A stretch of DNA of 64,000 nucleotides from CAZYFH01 sp964646815 (GTDB lineage Bacteria; Acidobacteriota; Vicinamibacteria; Vicinamibacterales; UBA8438), in contig CAZYFH010000015.1 of assembly GCA_964646815.1 (NCBI GenBank), positions 10,749 through 74,748 on the forward strand, in the 5' to 3' direction. The notes below the pieces were generated by a model that did no database searches, was not told where the DNA came from, and saw only the letters and a list, made by a program, of their open reading frames with translations. Of this stretch, positions 31,910 to 40,913 are shown piece by piece. The position numbers were made by a program, and so were the translations under genes. Every line of letters begins with the position of its first letter. The stretch's first letter is position 1.

Positions 31910-32791
31910 ATGACACTGAGACTCGGTATTCCCAAAGGGTCGTTGCAGGACTCCACCGTGCAATTGTTCGCACGTGCAGGGTTCAAGATCTACGTCCGCT
32001 CGCGCTCGTACTTCCCGACGATCGATGATCCTGAGATCGAGTGCACGCTGATCCGCGCCCAGGAGATGGCGCGCTATGTCTCGGACGACGCCGTCGACGT
32101 CGGTCTGACCGGCCAGGACTGGATTGCTGAGCATCACGCCGCCACGGGGAACGACGTCACCGCCGTCGCCGATCTCATCTACTCAAAGCAGAGCTTCCGT
32201 CGAGTGCGGTGGGTGCTCGCGGTACCCGAGGAATCGCGTTACCGCTCGCCGCAGGATCTGGAGGGCGCCCGCATCTCGACCGAGCTGGTCCGCGTGACCG
32301 AGGCGTACTTTGCGCGACTCGACGTCAGCGTCAACGTGGAGTTCTCCTGGGGCGCGACAGAGGTCAAGCCGCCAGACCTAGCCGACGCCATCGTCGAGGC
32401 CACCGAAACCGGATCGACCCTGCACGCGAATCACTTACGCATCATCGATACGGTCCTCGAGTCGAACCCGCAGCTCATCGCGAACACTCAGGCGCTTGAG
32501 GACGGGTGGAAGCGGACCAAGATCGACAACATCGCGCTGCTGCTCAAGGCGGCGATGGACGCGCAGGGGCGCGTGGGATTGATGCTGAACGTCGAGCGCG
32601 ACCAGCTCAACGCCGTGCTCGCGCTCCTGCCGGCGCTGCACCGGCCGACGGTATCACCACTCAGCGACGATGGATGGGTTGCGGTCTCCTCGATCCTCGA
32701 AGAGCGCGCGGTGCGGGAGCTGATTCCGAAGCTGAAAGCGGCCGGCGGCCAAGGGATTGTCGAGTATCCCCTGAACAAGATTGTGGTCTAG
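31910..32791 (+). CDS. hisG: ATP phosphoribosyltransferase HisG (long form)
   Basis: Committed first step of histidine synthesis. 293 residues: catalytic lobes start RLGIPKGSLQDSTVQLFARA, contain DVGLTGQDWIAE and the phosphate-binding TGSTLHANHLRIID, and a C-terminal regulatory domain (LMLNVERDQLNAVLALLPAL; VSSILEERAVRELIPKLKAA) of the long HisG, the part that binds inhibitory histidine. So no HisZ is needed. 37 bases after hisI. Confidence 0.95.
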   Translation: MTLRLGIPKGSLQDSTVQLFARAGFKIYVRSRSYFPTIDDPEIECTLIRAQEMARYVSDDAVDVGLTGQDWIAEHHAATGNDVTAVADLIYSKQSFRRVRWVLAVPEESRYRSPQDLEGARISTELVRVTEAYFARLDVSVNVEFSWGATEVKPPDLADAIVEATETGSTLHANHLRIIDTVLESNPQLIANTQALEDGWKRTKIDNIALLLKAAMDAQGRVGLMLNVERDQLNAVLALLPALHRPTVSPLSDDGWVAVSSILEERAVRELIPKLKAAGGQGIVEYPLNKIVV

Positions 32792-32890
32792 GACGCGGGG
32801 CTCAAGGTGCAGGTTCCAGGGTCAACTGGTGGGGCCGGCCCGTGGCCCTGGCGTTGACTCCTGAACCCGAGCACATGTCGAGGCACCCAG

Positions 32891-34126
32891 ATGAGGATCA
32901 TTGCATCGTCGAACAAGCGCGCGGTGCGGCAACTGGTCGAGCGCGCCCAAGCGACCGACGTAGGACTGGAGCGTCGCGTGGCGCGAATCGTGAACGACGT
33001 GCGCCGGCGCGGCGACCACGCGGTGCGCGACTATGCCCGGAAGTTCGACCGGCTGACGGGCTCACTCGAGCTAACGGCCGCTGAAATTCGCCGCGGTGCG
33101 CGTGAGGCGCCACCGGCCGTGCGAGCGGCCATTACGGTAGCTGCGCGTCACATCCGCCGAGTCGCCGCGAAGCAGCTCCCGCGTGTGTGGAGCACGTCGG
33201 TGGTGCCAGGCGTGGTCATCGAGCAGCGAGTCACTCCACTCGAACGCGTCGGCTGCTATGTGCCGGGGGGGCGATACCCGCTCCCGTCATCGCTGCTCAT
33301 GACCGCGATTCCGGCCCGGGTGGCCGGCGTGCGGCACGTGGTCGCCGCGTGTCCGAGCCCGGAGCCGGCCGTGCTGGCGGCGGCCGTCGAAGCCGGTGTG
33401 TCGCGCCTCTTTCGCATGGGCGGCGCGCACGCGATCGCCGCCTTCGCGTACGGCACCGCGACCGTCCCCCGCGTCGACAAAATCGTCGGCCCTGGGAACG
33501 CCTACGTCGCGACCGCCAAAGCACGTGTCGCGCCACACTGCGCGATCGACTTCTATGCCGGCCCGACGGAAATTGTCGTCGTCGCGACGACGGGCAAGCC
33601 CGAGTGGATCGCCGCCGATCTGGTGGCGCAGGCGGAGCATGACCCCGACGCGCGCGCAGTGTGCGTGACCACGAGCCGGCGACTCGCGCGCGCCGTCGTC
33701 GCGGCCGTTGACTCCCAGGTGTCCGACCACCCCGTTGCCCGGCCCTCGCTCGACCGGCACGGTGTCGTCGTCGTCGCGCGCAGCGTCAGCGACGCAGTCG
33801 ATCTCGCAAATCAGATCGCACCGGAGCACGCGGTCTGTGACACCGTCGCGATCGCCAGGCGGCTCACCATGGCCGGGACCGTCTTCGTGGGACCCTATGC
33901 CGCGCAGGCGGCCGGCGACTATGCGACCGGGTCGAACCACGTCCTCCCTACCGGTGGCGTCGCCCGCTTCCGGGGCGGGCTGAGCGCGTCCGACTTCGTC
34001 CGGGTCAACAGCGTGCAGCGGCTGACCCGACGCGGCCTGCGGCGGCTGGCGCCGAGCGTGTTGTCGCTGGCGAACGCCGAGGGCCTGCGCGCGCACGCCG
34101 CGTCGGTGGCGATGCGCGTGCTGTAG
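32891..34126 (+). CDS. hisD: Histidinol dehydrogenase HisD
   Basis: Last two steps of histidine synthesis, NAD-dependent and zinc-containing. 411 residues with ERVGCYVPGGRYPLPSSLLM, KIVGPGNAYVATAK, IDFYAGPTEIVVVA, DLVAQAEHDPDA (zinc-ligand region) and GSNHVLPTGG near the C-terminus. It follows hisG after 99 bases with GGTTCC-type words. Complete. Confidence 0.95.
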   Translation: MRIIASSNKRAVRQLVERAQATDVGLERRVARIVNDVRRRGDHAVRDYARKFDRLTGSLELTAAEIRRGAREAPPAVRAAITVAARHIRRVAAKQLPRVWSTSVVPGVVIEQRVTPLERVGCYVPGGRYPLPSSLLMTAIPARVAGVRHVVAACPSPEPAVLAAAVEAGVSRLFRMGGAHAIAAFAYGTATVPRVDKIVGPGNAYVATAKARVAPHCAIDFYAGPTEIVVVATTGKPEWIAADLVAQAEHDPDARAVCVTTSRRLARAVVAAVDSQVSDHPVARPSLDRHGVVVVARSVSDAVDLANQIAPEHAVCDTVAIARRLTMAGTVFVGPYAAQAAGDYATGSNHVLPTGGVARFRGGLSASDFVRVNSVQRLTRRGLRRLAPSVLSLANAEGLRAHAASVAMRVL

Positions 34127-34134
34127 GAGCGCGG

Positions 34135-34740
34135 GTGACCGCGAACGGAACGATGCGACGAGCAGCCATTATGCGCAAGACGACGGAGACGCAGATCGCC
34201 GTGCGTCTGACGCTTGACGGAAAGGGCCGGTACGAGATCGACACCGGGATCAGGTTTCTTGATCACATGCTCGAGCTGGTGACGCGGCATGGGGCGTTCG
34301 ATTTGACGATCCGGGCGACGGGCGACCTTGACGTCGACCAACATCACACGGTCGAGGACGTCGGCATCGGCCTCGGGGAAGCGGTGGCGAAGGCTCTAGG
34401 TACACGCCGCGGCATCAACCGCGCCGGGTACTTCGTGATGCCGATGGACGAGACGCTTGGTGTCGCGGCGATTGACCTGAGCGGGCGGACGCACGCCGTG
34501 GTCGACCTGAAGCTCCGCGTGCGGCGCGTCGGTGATCTGCAGGGGGAGCTGATCCATGACTTCTTCGACGGCTTCGCCCAAGGGGCCCACGCCAACGTGC
34601 ATGTCAAGGTGCTTTATGGCCGGTCGAGTCATCACCAGGTCGAGGCGCTCTTCAAGGCGTTCGGACGCGCGTTGCGTGTCGCGTGCTCACGCGATCGCCA
34701 ACTCGGCAGGATGTTACCGAGCACGAAGGGACTGCTGTGA
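34135..34740 (+). CDS. hisB: Imidazoleglycerol-phosphate dehydratase HisB (monofunctional)
   Basis: Sixth step of the pathway. About 195-201 residues with the two metal-binding His motifs RFLDHMLELVTRHGAFDL with DQHHTVEDVGIGLGEA, and GRSSHHQVEALFKAFGRAL. No phosphatase domain is fused. The GTG used here has GGAG five bases upstream and lies eight bases after hisD; the ATG at 34153 is closer to where family homology begins. The stop overlaps the hisH GTG (GTGA). Confidence 0.95.
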   Translation: MTANGTMRRAAIMRKTTETQIAVRLTLDGKGRYEIDTGIRFLDHMLELVTRHGAFDLTIRATGDLDVDQHHTVEDVGIGLGEAVAKALGTRRGINRAGYFVMPMDETLGVAAIDLSGRTHAVVDLKLRVRRVGDLQGELIHDFFDGFAQGAHANVHVKVLYGRSSHHQVEALFKAFGRALRVACSRDRQLGRMLPSTKGLL

Positions 34741-35369
34741 TAGCCCTCATTGACTACGGCGCCGGAAACCTGGCCTCGGTGCGGAAGGCACTCACGCATC
34801 TCGGTGCGTCGTTCGAGACGCCGGCCGGGCCAGGCGACCTCGCGCGCGCCGACGCCATGATCGTGCCGGGCGTCGGGAACTTCGAAGCCACCACGGCACT
34901 CGACGCCGGATGGCGAACGGCCATTGACGCAGCGATCGCCCACGGGCGCCCCCTGCTCGGAATCTGCCTTGGCCTGCAGTGGCTCTTCGACGGCAGCCAA
35001 GAAGCACCCGACCGGCCTGGCCTCGGCGCTATGCCTGGCCGCTGCGCGCTCATCGAGAACGCCGCAGCCGACGACACCAGCCATGGCGGTGGGATCTTCA
35101 AGGTACCCCACGTCGGCTGGAACAGCCTGCACGCGCGCCGGGCGTCGTGGGTGCTCGATGGCGTCCGCGAGGGCGACCAAGTCTACTTTACCCATTCGTA
35201 CGCCGCACCGGTCACGGAGGACTGCGTCGGGTCGACGACTTACGGCGTCGAGTTCGCCAGCGTGGTCGAGCGTGACCACGTGGTCGGCGCGCAGTTCCAC
35301 CCAGAAAAGTCAGGAAGCGTCGGCCTGCGCATCCTGCAGAATTTCCTAAACCGCGTCCCGGCGGCTTGA
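34737..35369 (+). CDS. hisH: Imidazole glycerol phosphate synthase glutaminase subunit HisH
   Basis: Supplies ammonia from glutamine to HisF. 210 residues, class I amidotransferase: ALIDYGAGNLASVRKAL, nucleophile Cys in PLLGICLGLQWLF, GWNSL and YFTHSYAAP, and the catalytic His-Glu in GAQFHPEKSG. GTG start overlaps the hisB stop by four bases. Confidence 0.95.
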   Translation: MIALIDYGAGNLASVRKALTHLGASFETPAGPGDLARADAMIVPGVGNFEATTALDAGWRTAIDAAIAHGRPLLGICLGLQWLFDGSQEAPDRPGLGAMPGRCALIENAAADDTSHGGGIFKVPHVGWNSLHARRASWVLDGVREGDQVYFTHSYAAPVTEDCVGSTTYGVEFASVVERDHVVGAQFHPEKSGSVGLRILQNFLNRVPAA

Positions 35370-35400
35370 TTTGCGTGGAAGCTGGAGCGCCATCGTGAAT

Positions 35401-35434
35401 CGGGAACCTTGAACCCTGGAACTATGAACCCCGG
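35401..35434 (+). repeat. Degenerate GAACCYT array before hisF
   Basis: Four imperfect 7-8 base units (GAACCTT, GAACCCTG, GAACTAT, GAACCCC) fill the gap between hisH and hisF. No ribosome binding site or hairpin is apparent in it. Confidence 0.7.
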
Positions 35435-35449
35435 ACAGATCGCACCCTA

Positions 35450-36205
35450 ATGCTCTCCAAGCGCATCATCGCCTGCCTCGACGTGCGCGACGGCGCGGTC
35501 GTGAAGGGTGTCAACTTCGAGGGCCTCCGACAGGCCGGCGATCCAGCCGAACTGGCGCGCCGCTACAACGAGGAGGGTATCGATGAGATCGTCGTGCTCG
35601 ACGTGACTGCGACCATCGAGAAGCGAAAGGCGCTTGCCGATACGATCGGGGCCGTCGCTCAGGAGATCTTTCTACCGCTCTGCGTGGGCGGGGGCATCAA
35701 GAACGAGCGTCACGCCGACGCGGCGATCGAGGCCGGCGCCGACAAGGTGAGCTTGAACACCGCGGCGCTCGCGCGGCCTGAGCTCCTGACAACGTTGGCG
35801 CGCCGCTACGGCAGCCAGGCGGTCATCGTGGCGATCGACGCCAAGCGCCGGACCAGGGGATTCCAGATCTATGTCCGGAGCGGCCGGCAGCCGACCGACC
35901 GTGATGCCGTCGAATGGGCACGCGAGGCGGCGGACCGCGGTGCGGGGGAGGTCCTGCTCACGTCCATCGATCGGGACGGCACGAAGAGCGGCTTCGACTG
36001 CGAGTTGACCGCCGCCGTCTCCGAGGCAGTGCCGATCCCGGTCATCGCGTCGGGTGGCGCCGGGTCATTCGATCATTTCGTGGACGTGTTCGGGGCTGGC
36101 AAAGCCCATGCCGCGCTCGCAGCGTCGATCTTTCACTACGCCGAGCACGCGGTACGCGACCTGAAAAGCCATTTGCGCGACCACGGGGTACCGGTACGCC
36201 TGTGA
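35450..36205 (+). CDS. hisF: Imidazole glycerol phosphate synthase cyclase subunit HisF
   Basis: Forms IGP and AICAR from PRFAR and ammonia. 251 residues, a TIM barrel with the catalytic Asp in RIIACLDVRDGAVVKGVNF, IVVLDVTAT, CVGGGIK, IVAIDAKRR and the second Asp in TSIDRDGTKSGFD, ending ASGGAGSFDHF and ALAASIFHY. Partner of HisH. Confidence 0.96.
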   Translation: MLSKRIIACLDVRDGAVVKGVNFEGLRQAGDPAELARRYNEEGIDEIVVLDVTATIEKRKALADTIGAVAQEIFLPLCVGGGIKNERHADAAIEAGADKVSLNTAALARPELLTTLARRYGSQAVIVAIDAKRRTRGFQIYVRSGRQPTDRDAVEWAREAADRGAGEVLLTSIDRDGTKSGFDCELTAAVSEAVPIPVIASGGAGSFDHFVDVFGAGKAHAALAASIFHYAEHAVRDLKSHLRDHGVPVRL

Positions 36206-36236
36206 CGGTTCGACACGTGATCGGTGACGATGTCCC

Positions 36237-36272
36237 GAACCCTGGAACCCGGAACTTGGAACCTGGAACCAT
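36237..36272 (+). repeat. Degenerate GAACCYG array before hisA
   Basis: Five GAAC-headed units of 7-8 bases (GAACCCTG, GAACCCG, GAACTTG, GAACCTG, GAACCAT) in the hisF-hisA gap, same word and same orientation as before hisF. Confidence 0.75.
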
Positions 36273-36287
36273 GGCAGAGACCTCCTC

Positions 36288-36989
36288 ATGCTGATCCCGT
36301 CCATCGATCTACGCGGCGGCCAAGTCGTGCAACTCATCCAGGGTGAGCGGCCAGCGATCGCAAGCGACGACATCACGGGATGGGTCGACCGGTTCTCTGG
36401 ATTCCCCCAGGTGCAGCTCATCGACCTCGATGCCGCAATTGGCACCGGGACGAACGACCCGATCGTGCGCGACATCGCACCCAAGCTGTCATGCCGTGTG
36501 GGCGGCGGCATCCGAACCATCGCCCGGGCGCAAGCAGTGCTCGCCTACGGGGCAACGGCCATTATCGTCGGGTCTTCCTTCTTTCGTGACGGACGGCCCG
36601 ACGTCGAGTTTGCTCGGCGTCTCGCCGACGCGGTGGGCTCCGATCGGGTCATCGGCGCCGTCGACAGCAAGTCCGGCCGGGTGGTCATCAAGGGCTGGCG
36701 CGAGCCGACGCCGCTCACCGCCGTAGAGGCGGTTGCCGCACTCGAGCCGTTCTGCGGCGAGTTTCTCTATACACACGTCGACACGGAGGGGCTAATGCAG
36801 GGCACCGACCTCGACGCGGTGATGGCGGTCCGGGAGTCGACGAGCCGTCGCGTCACGGCGGCTGGCGGCATCACGACCGAGGCGGAGATCCACCGGCTCC
36901 ACGCGGCGGGCATCGACGCGGTCGTCGGGATGGCCATCTACACCGGCAGGCTCGCTGCGCGACCGCCCGCGTCCGAAGAGTCCTCCTGA
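36288..36989 (+). CDS. hisA: ProFAR isomerase HisA
   Basis: Amadori isomerisation of ProFAR to PRFAR. 233 residues, TIM barrel: LIPSIDLRGGQVVQLIQGE with the first catalytic Asp, VQLIDLDAAIGTG, RVGGGIRT, ATAIIVGSSFF, and the second Asp in YTHVDTEGLMQGTD. Last his gene seen here; hisC, hisE and hisN are not in the window. Confidence 0.95.
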   Translation: MLIPSIDLRGGQVVQLIQGERPAIASDDITGWVDRFSGFPQVQLIDLDAAIGTGTNDPIVRDIAPKLSCRVGGGIRTIARAQAVLAYGATAIIVGSSFFRDGRPDVEFARRLADAVGSDRVIGAVDSKSGRVVIKGWREPTPLTAVEAVAALEPFCGEFLYTHVDTEGLMQGTDLDAVMAVRESTSRRVTAAGGITTEAEIHRLHAAGIDAVVGMAIYTGRLAARPPASEESS

Positions 36990-37125
36990 CACGAGGCTGA
37001 CCGTCCAGCTGCGTCGTTTCGGCTGCGTGTCGAATACGCATGATAGGCTTGGCTCACGGACGCCGGCTTTCCCGTTTACCATGCTGAGAAGAGTCGTTCG
37101 TCGTCGTATCGCAATCGCACCGTAA

Positions 37126-37430
37126 CCGTGGATCAAGACCGAGAACCCCGCACCGGACAAGCAAGATCCGCGCATCCCACGGTGGAAGTACGACACGGTT
37201 CCACGTGCCATTCTCCGCAACGTGCCGGCGCGCGGCACCGGCGTCGCATTCGGCGACCTCCCCCGTCTTGTGCGCGACTCGCTGCCAAGGGCGACGCTGG
37301 TCGACCTGGAGTCGGTGAGCTGGCACACACGACGGTCGTCAAGCTCGATCTCGACGCCCGCGGCGAGCTGTATTGCGGCACGGGCATGAAACCACAGACC
37401 CTGTTGCGCGCACGCAAGCGGCGCTCCTGA
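37126..37430 (+). pseudogene. Small decayed gene resembling DUF6958 proteins
   Basis: WIKTENPAPDKQDPRIPRWK and RAILRNVPARGTGVAFGDLP and LVDLESVSWHT are in one frame, then KLDLDARGELYCGTGMKPQT continues in another after a one-base change near 37327. The first frame has a stop (TAA) just upstream and no start codon. The outline (KTEN, K-Y, RAIL, WHT-TVVKLDLDARG) is like the roughly 100-residue DUF6958 family. Recognition is from memory, not a search. Confidence 0.5.
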
Positions 37431-37489
37431 TTCCAGCGCACGGGTGTTGGCGCCGGCGAGGATCGTTCATCATTCCGGTACAGGAACCC

Positions 37490-38239
37490 ATGATGCCGAC
37501 CTGGGACCCAAACCAGTACGCACGTCATGCGCGGTTCGTCTCCGATCTGGGCGCACCGGTCGTCGACCTGCTCGAACCGCACGCGGGCGATCGGGTGCTC
37601 GACCTCGGGTGCGGTGACGGTGCGCTAACCCAGCGCCTGGTCGCGGCCGGATGCCACGTGGTCGCGATCGACAGCAGTCCGGAGCAGGTCTGGGCCGCGA
37701 TGGAGCGCGGTCTCGACGCGCGCATCATCGACGCGGCAGCGCTCGACTTCTGCGGCGAGTTCGATGCCGTGTTCAGCAACGCCGTGTTGCACTGGATCAA
37801 GGACGCAGACGCCGTGCTGCGCGGCGTCCACCGCGCGCTTCGGCCCGGGGGACGGTTCGTCGCGGAGATGGGCGGCACCGGCTGCGTGGCCTCGATTCGA
37901 GGGGCGTTCCAGACGGCGCTCTCCCGCCGGGGGATCGATGCCGCCACGCTTGACCCGTGGTACTTTCCGACGGCCGACGACTACAGGGCCCGCCTGGACG
38001 CACACGGGTTTGCTGTCGATCTCCTTACCGTGTTCCCGCGTCCGACGCCCCTTCCGTCTGACGTGACCAGCTGGCTCGACATCTTCGCGCAGCCGTTTCT
38101 TGCCGGCGTCCCGCCGGGTGAACGGGCAGGCCTCCGCGACGAGGTCCGCACCCTGCTCGAGTCTGGTCTGCGGCACGCGGACGGGACCTGGGTCGTCGAC
38201 TACGTCAGGCTGAGGACCGCCGCTACGAAACGCAGGTGA
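37490..38239 (+). CDS. Class I SAM-dependent methyltransferase
   Basis: 249 residues. Motif I VLDLGCGDGALTQRLVAAG, motif II VAIDSSPEQVWAA, then FDAVFSNAVLHWIKDADAVL and RALRPGGRFVAEMGG, which is the trans-aconitate/ubiquinone-type methyltransferase pattern (NAVLHW). Substrate unknown. Tandem ATG codons at 37490 and 37493, AGGAAC upstream. It follows the his operon after a relic; independent promoter likely. Confidence 0.85.
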   Translation: MMPTWDPNQYARHARFVSDLGAPVVDLLEPHAGDRVLDLGCGDGALTQRLVAAGCHVVAIDSSPEQVWAAMERGLDARIIDAAALDFCGEFDAVFSNAVLHWIKDADAVLRGVHRALRPGGRFVAEMGGTGCVASIRGAFQTALSRRGIDAATLDPWYFPTADDYRARLDAHGFAVDLLTVFPRPTPLPSDVTSWLDIFAQPFLAGVPPGERAGLRDEVRTLLESGLRHADGTWVVDYVRLRTAATKRR

Positions 38240-38310
38240 CCACGCAACCGCCCAAGGCCTGGGTGTGGGGATTCGCGCGTGTGGCCGTCACGACGTGGAC
38301 TAGCGCATCC

Positions 38311-38695
38311 CGTTCGCCCTGGCATGCCGATTCGTCGTGTGTGAGGGTCTGCTGGCGCTCCTCCTGGGGCCCGTGGCGCTCGTGGGCATTGGCGTGTTCG
38401 GGCCACCGTACTGGCTCACCGGCCGGATGAATCGCGGAGCGCCCGACCTGCAGCGCCGGGCTAACTGACAGGTCATGGGCAGCGTCTGTGCCTACGGTAT
38501 GTGGATCGGGCCCCTGTCAGGAGCCGCGGCGGTCTGGGGCAACGCGTCGAGCGCGAGGCGGCCTCGATCCGAGCGATTCGCGCATTTCTGGCGCTTTGTC
38601 AGACGCCGCTGCGGGCACGGGCGATGCTCATGCGGCAGCGCGCGGCACTGGCCTCCGTGCTCGACCAATTGCGCGAGTGGATTACGCCTCCGTAG
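38311..38695 (+). pseudogene. C-terminal relic of a PlsC-like/large acyltransferase
   Basis: Three frames carry one coherent tail: VCEGLLALLLGPVALVGIGV with FGPPYWLTGRMNR, then YGMWIGPLSGAAAVWGN, then REAASIRAIRAFLALCQTPL and RARAMLMRQRAALASVLDQ. This resembles the hydrophobic C-terminal part of bacterial lysophospholipid acyltransferases, without the HX4D catalytic domain. Stops and frame changes exclude function. Confidence 0.5.
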
Positions 38696-38735
38696 AAGAT
38701 CGGATCCGTTCAAACGATCCGAGGTAACGTAAACA

Positions 38736-39887
38736 GTGCTCGTAACCACGTTCCTCCCACGCTTGGCAATCGTCGGTGTGCTCGCCGTCTCGAGTCCGCC
38801 GCTCCTGCCAGCGTGCAACTCCGACTCATCCGACTCATCCGACGAGGACAGCGAGGTCTTCACCGCCGCCGACGGCACCACGTTTCGAGCGGAGGTCGTC
38901 GTCACGGGCCTCGACATCCCGTGGAGCCTGGCGTTCACACCCGACGGCCGACTCTTCGTCACCGAGCGACCGGCTCGGGTCCGCATCGTCCAGAATGGCC
39001 AACTGCTCGAGACGCCCGCGCTCACCCTGACCGACGCCTGGGCGAACGGGGAAGCGGGAGTGCTCGGCATCGCCGTCGACCCCGCGTTCTCCCTAAACCG
39101 GTTCGTCTACCTGCTGTATACGCAGGACCGGGACTCCTTACCGGTCAACCGCGTCGTGCGGTACCGGGAGCTCAACAACACGCTGGCGGAGGAGGTGGTC
39201 ATCTTTGACGACATCCCGGGCGCGCTGACGCACGACGGCGGACGCGTGCGGTTCGGCCCGGACGGCCTGCTGTACATCACGATGGGTGACGTTCGGGAGG
39301 AGAGCGACGCACAGGACCTTGCCGCCTTCACGGGTAAAATCTTCCGCCTCAACGCCGACGGGACCACACCGTCCTCGAATCCCCTCGCCTCGCCGGTCTA
39401 TTCGTACGGGCATCGCAACCCGCAGGGCCTCGACTGGCACCCGGTGAGCGGCGCGCTATGGGCCACCGAGCATGGCGATGTCGGCAACGACGAGGTGAAC
39501 CGAATCGAGGCAGGATCCAACTACGGCTGGCCCGTCATCGAGGGAGGCGGCACGATGCCCGGCATGTTGACGCCCGTGCTCTCTTTTTCGCCGTCGATTG
39601 CACCCTCCGGCGCATCGTTCTATGTCGGTCAGGCGATCCCTGGGTTCAGGAACGACCTCTTCTTTGCCACCCTCCGGGGCGAGCATCTGCACCGGGTGCG
39701 CCTCGACCCGGCGGACCCGGGCCAGGTGCTCAGTGATGAACGGCTGCTTGAGGGTCGCTTCGGCCGGCTCCGTGACGTCGTCAGTGGCCCTGACGGCGCG
39801 CTCTATATCTGCACCAGCAACCGCGACGGTCGCGGGCGTGTCGCCGCGGATGACGACAGGATCATCCGTATCGTGCCGAACGTCTGA
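38736..39887 (+). CDS. PQQ-dependent sugar (aldose) dehydrogenase-like lipoprotein
   Basis: 383 residues from a GTG. Lipoprotein-like leader with LLPACNS (Cys near 27), then a six-blade quinoprotein glucose/sorbosone dehydrogenase domain: GLDIPWSLAFTPDGRLFVTE, catalytic-His region LTHDGGRVRFGPDGLLYITM, YSYGHRNPQGLDWHP, EHGDVGNDEVNRIEAGSNYG and GLRD-like end. Oxidises aldoses in the periplasm with PQQ. PQQ would have to be made elsewhere or scavenged, since no pqqACDE genes are visible. Confidence 0.9.
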   Translation: MLVTTFLPRLAIVGVLAVSSPPLLPACNSDSSDSSDEDSEVFTAADGTTFRAEVVVTGLDIPWSLAFTPDGRLFVTERPARVRIVQNGQLLETPALTLTDAWANGEAGVLGIAVDPAFSLNRFVYLLYTQDRDSLPVNRVVRYRELNNTLAEEVVIFDDIPGALTHDGGRVRFGPDGLLYITMGDVREESDAQDLAAFTGKIFRLNADGTTPSSNPLASPVYSYGHRNPQGLDWHPVSGALWATEHGDVGNDEVNRIEAGSNYGWPVIEGGGTMPGMLTPVLSFSPSIAPSGASFYVGQAIPGFRNDLFFATLRGEHLHRVRLDPADPGQVLSDERLLEGRFGRLRDVVSGPDGALYICTSNRDGRGRVAADDDRIIRIVPNV

Positions 39888-40139
39888 CACCCGTCGGCCC
39901 CAGCTTGCGGTGCGAGAATCCGAGGTGAGTGCGTACGGGTGTGCACAGTTGTGTGCGGATGCCCAAGATTGGGGCAGTCTTCGCGTGCGACATACGAAAT
40001 AGTAAGCCCATTGCGACCGCTATTCGCGGGGCAAGATCCATAGAACTAGCTGATAAATGGATGCTTGCATTATCAGACCAGCCTCAGGTCGCCTTGGCAT
40101 CGCCTGTGCGTTGTGTGTAGCCGGAATGACGCGCTGCAC

Positions 40140-40600
40140 AGAACGACACGCCGGAACCTGAAGTCAGCGCGTGGCGCCGCCGTCGAGACGGTGCTGATGA
40201 TATTGATGATCTTCTCGGCGCTCTGCACCGCCATGACGACGAGCGGCCAGACGGAGATGATGGTGGCGCGGAACATCGTGTCAGCGGCGCAATCTCACGC
40301 GGCGGACGAGTCTGGGCTCAAACACGCCGTCGAGTTGACGATTCCGATCCTCCGGCAGTTCACACAGAACGGCTTCCCCAGCGTCAGCGGCGCGATGACC
40401 GGACGGCCTGACCGGCACCTGGGAGGGCCAACGGCGACCTCGACATCTCCGGCGATCCGAGTATCGCGCAGGACGCGACGGCGTTCGGCGCCTACACGAT
40501 ATCCGGAACGCCGACGAGCGGGGGCATGTCGGGCAGCGGGCACGCCCAGCTGACCATCCCACTCGTGGCCGCCAATCGACCACATCGCGAACGCGGGCTT
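40140..40600 (+). pseudogene. PilX-like type IV pilus assembly gene relic
   Basis: An N-terminal pilin-like helix is recognisable: RGAAVETVLMILMIFSALCT, then TTSGQTEMMVARNIVSAAQS, ADESGLKHAVELTIPILRQF. After a frameshift near 40430 a Gly/Ser-rich part continues (DLDISGDPSIAQDATAFGAY, GGMSGSGHAQLTIPLVAAN). No start context and no downstream pilus genes. About 260 bases before it hold nothing I recognise. Confidence 0.5.
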
Positions 40601-40609
40601 CATCCGTGG

Positions 40610-40906
40610 AGGCGTGAGAGAAGCGGAGCGGGGAGTATTGGCGCGGGCGCGCGACCGCCTACGACCGCCGGCTGACACGTCTTCGCGACGATGTCGCGGC
40701 GATCAAGGGCCGCGTCAGAGCGCTCGAAACGCAGATCGCCATCGCCGCAACAAGGACCGGGCCGGACGGCTGCGCCGCGAGCAGGCCGAGGCGTCGGCGC
40801 CCTTGAAGGGGGCTTTGCAGAATCTATCGTTCCCGCGCACGAGGTTCGAGGACTTTCAGGCGTTCGCCGCCCAAAAGGACGTCGACCCCCAGTGGCTGCG
40901 CTAGCA
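40610..40906 (+). pseudogene. Coiled-coil-like relic
   Basis: LTRLRDDVAAIKGRVRALET with QIAIAATRTGPDG in one frame and EQAEASAPLKGALQNLSFPR and TRFEDFQAFAAQKDVDPQWL in another look like one protein broken by a frameshift near 40770. Possibly the remainder of a decayed locus together with the PilX-like relic. Family unknown. Confidence 0.35.
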
Positions 40907-40913
40907 GCCTGTC

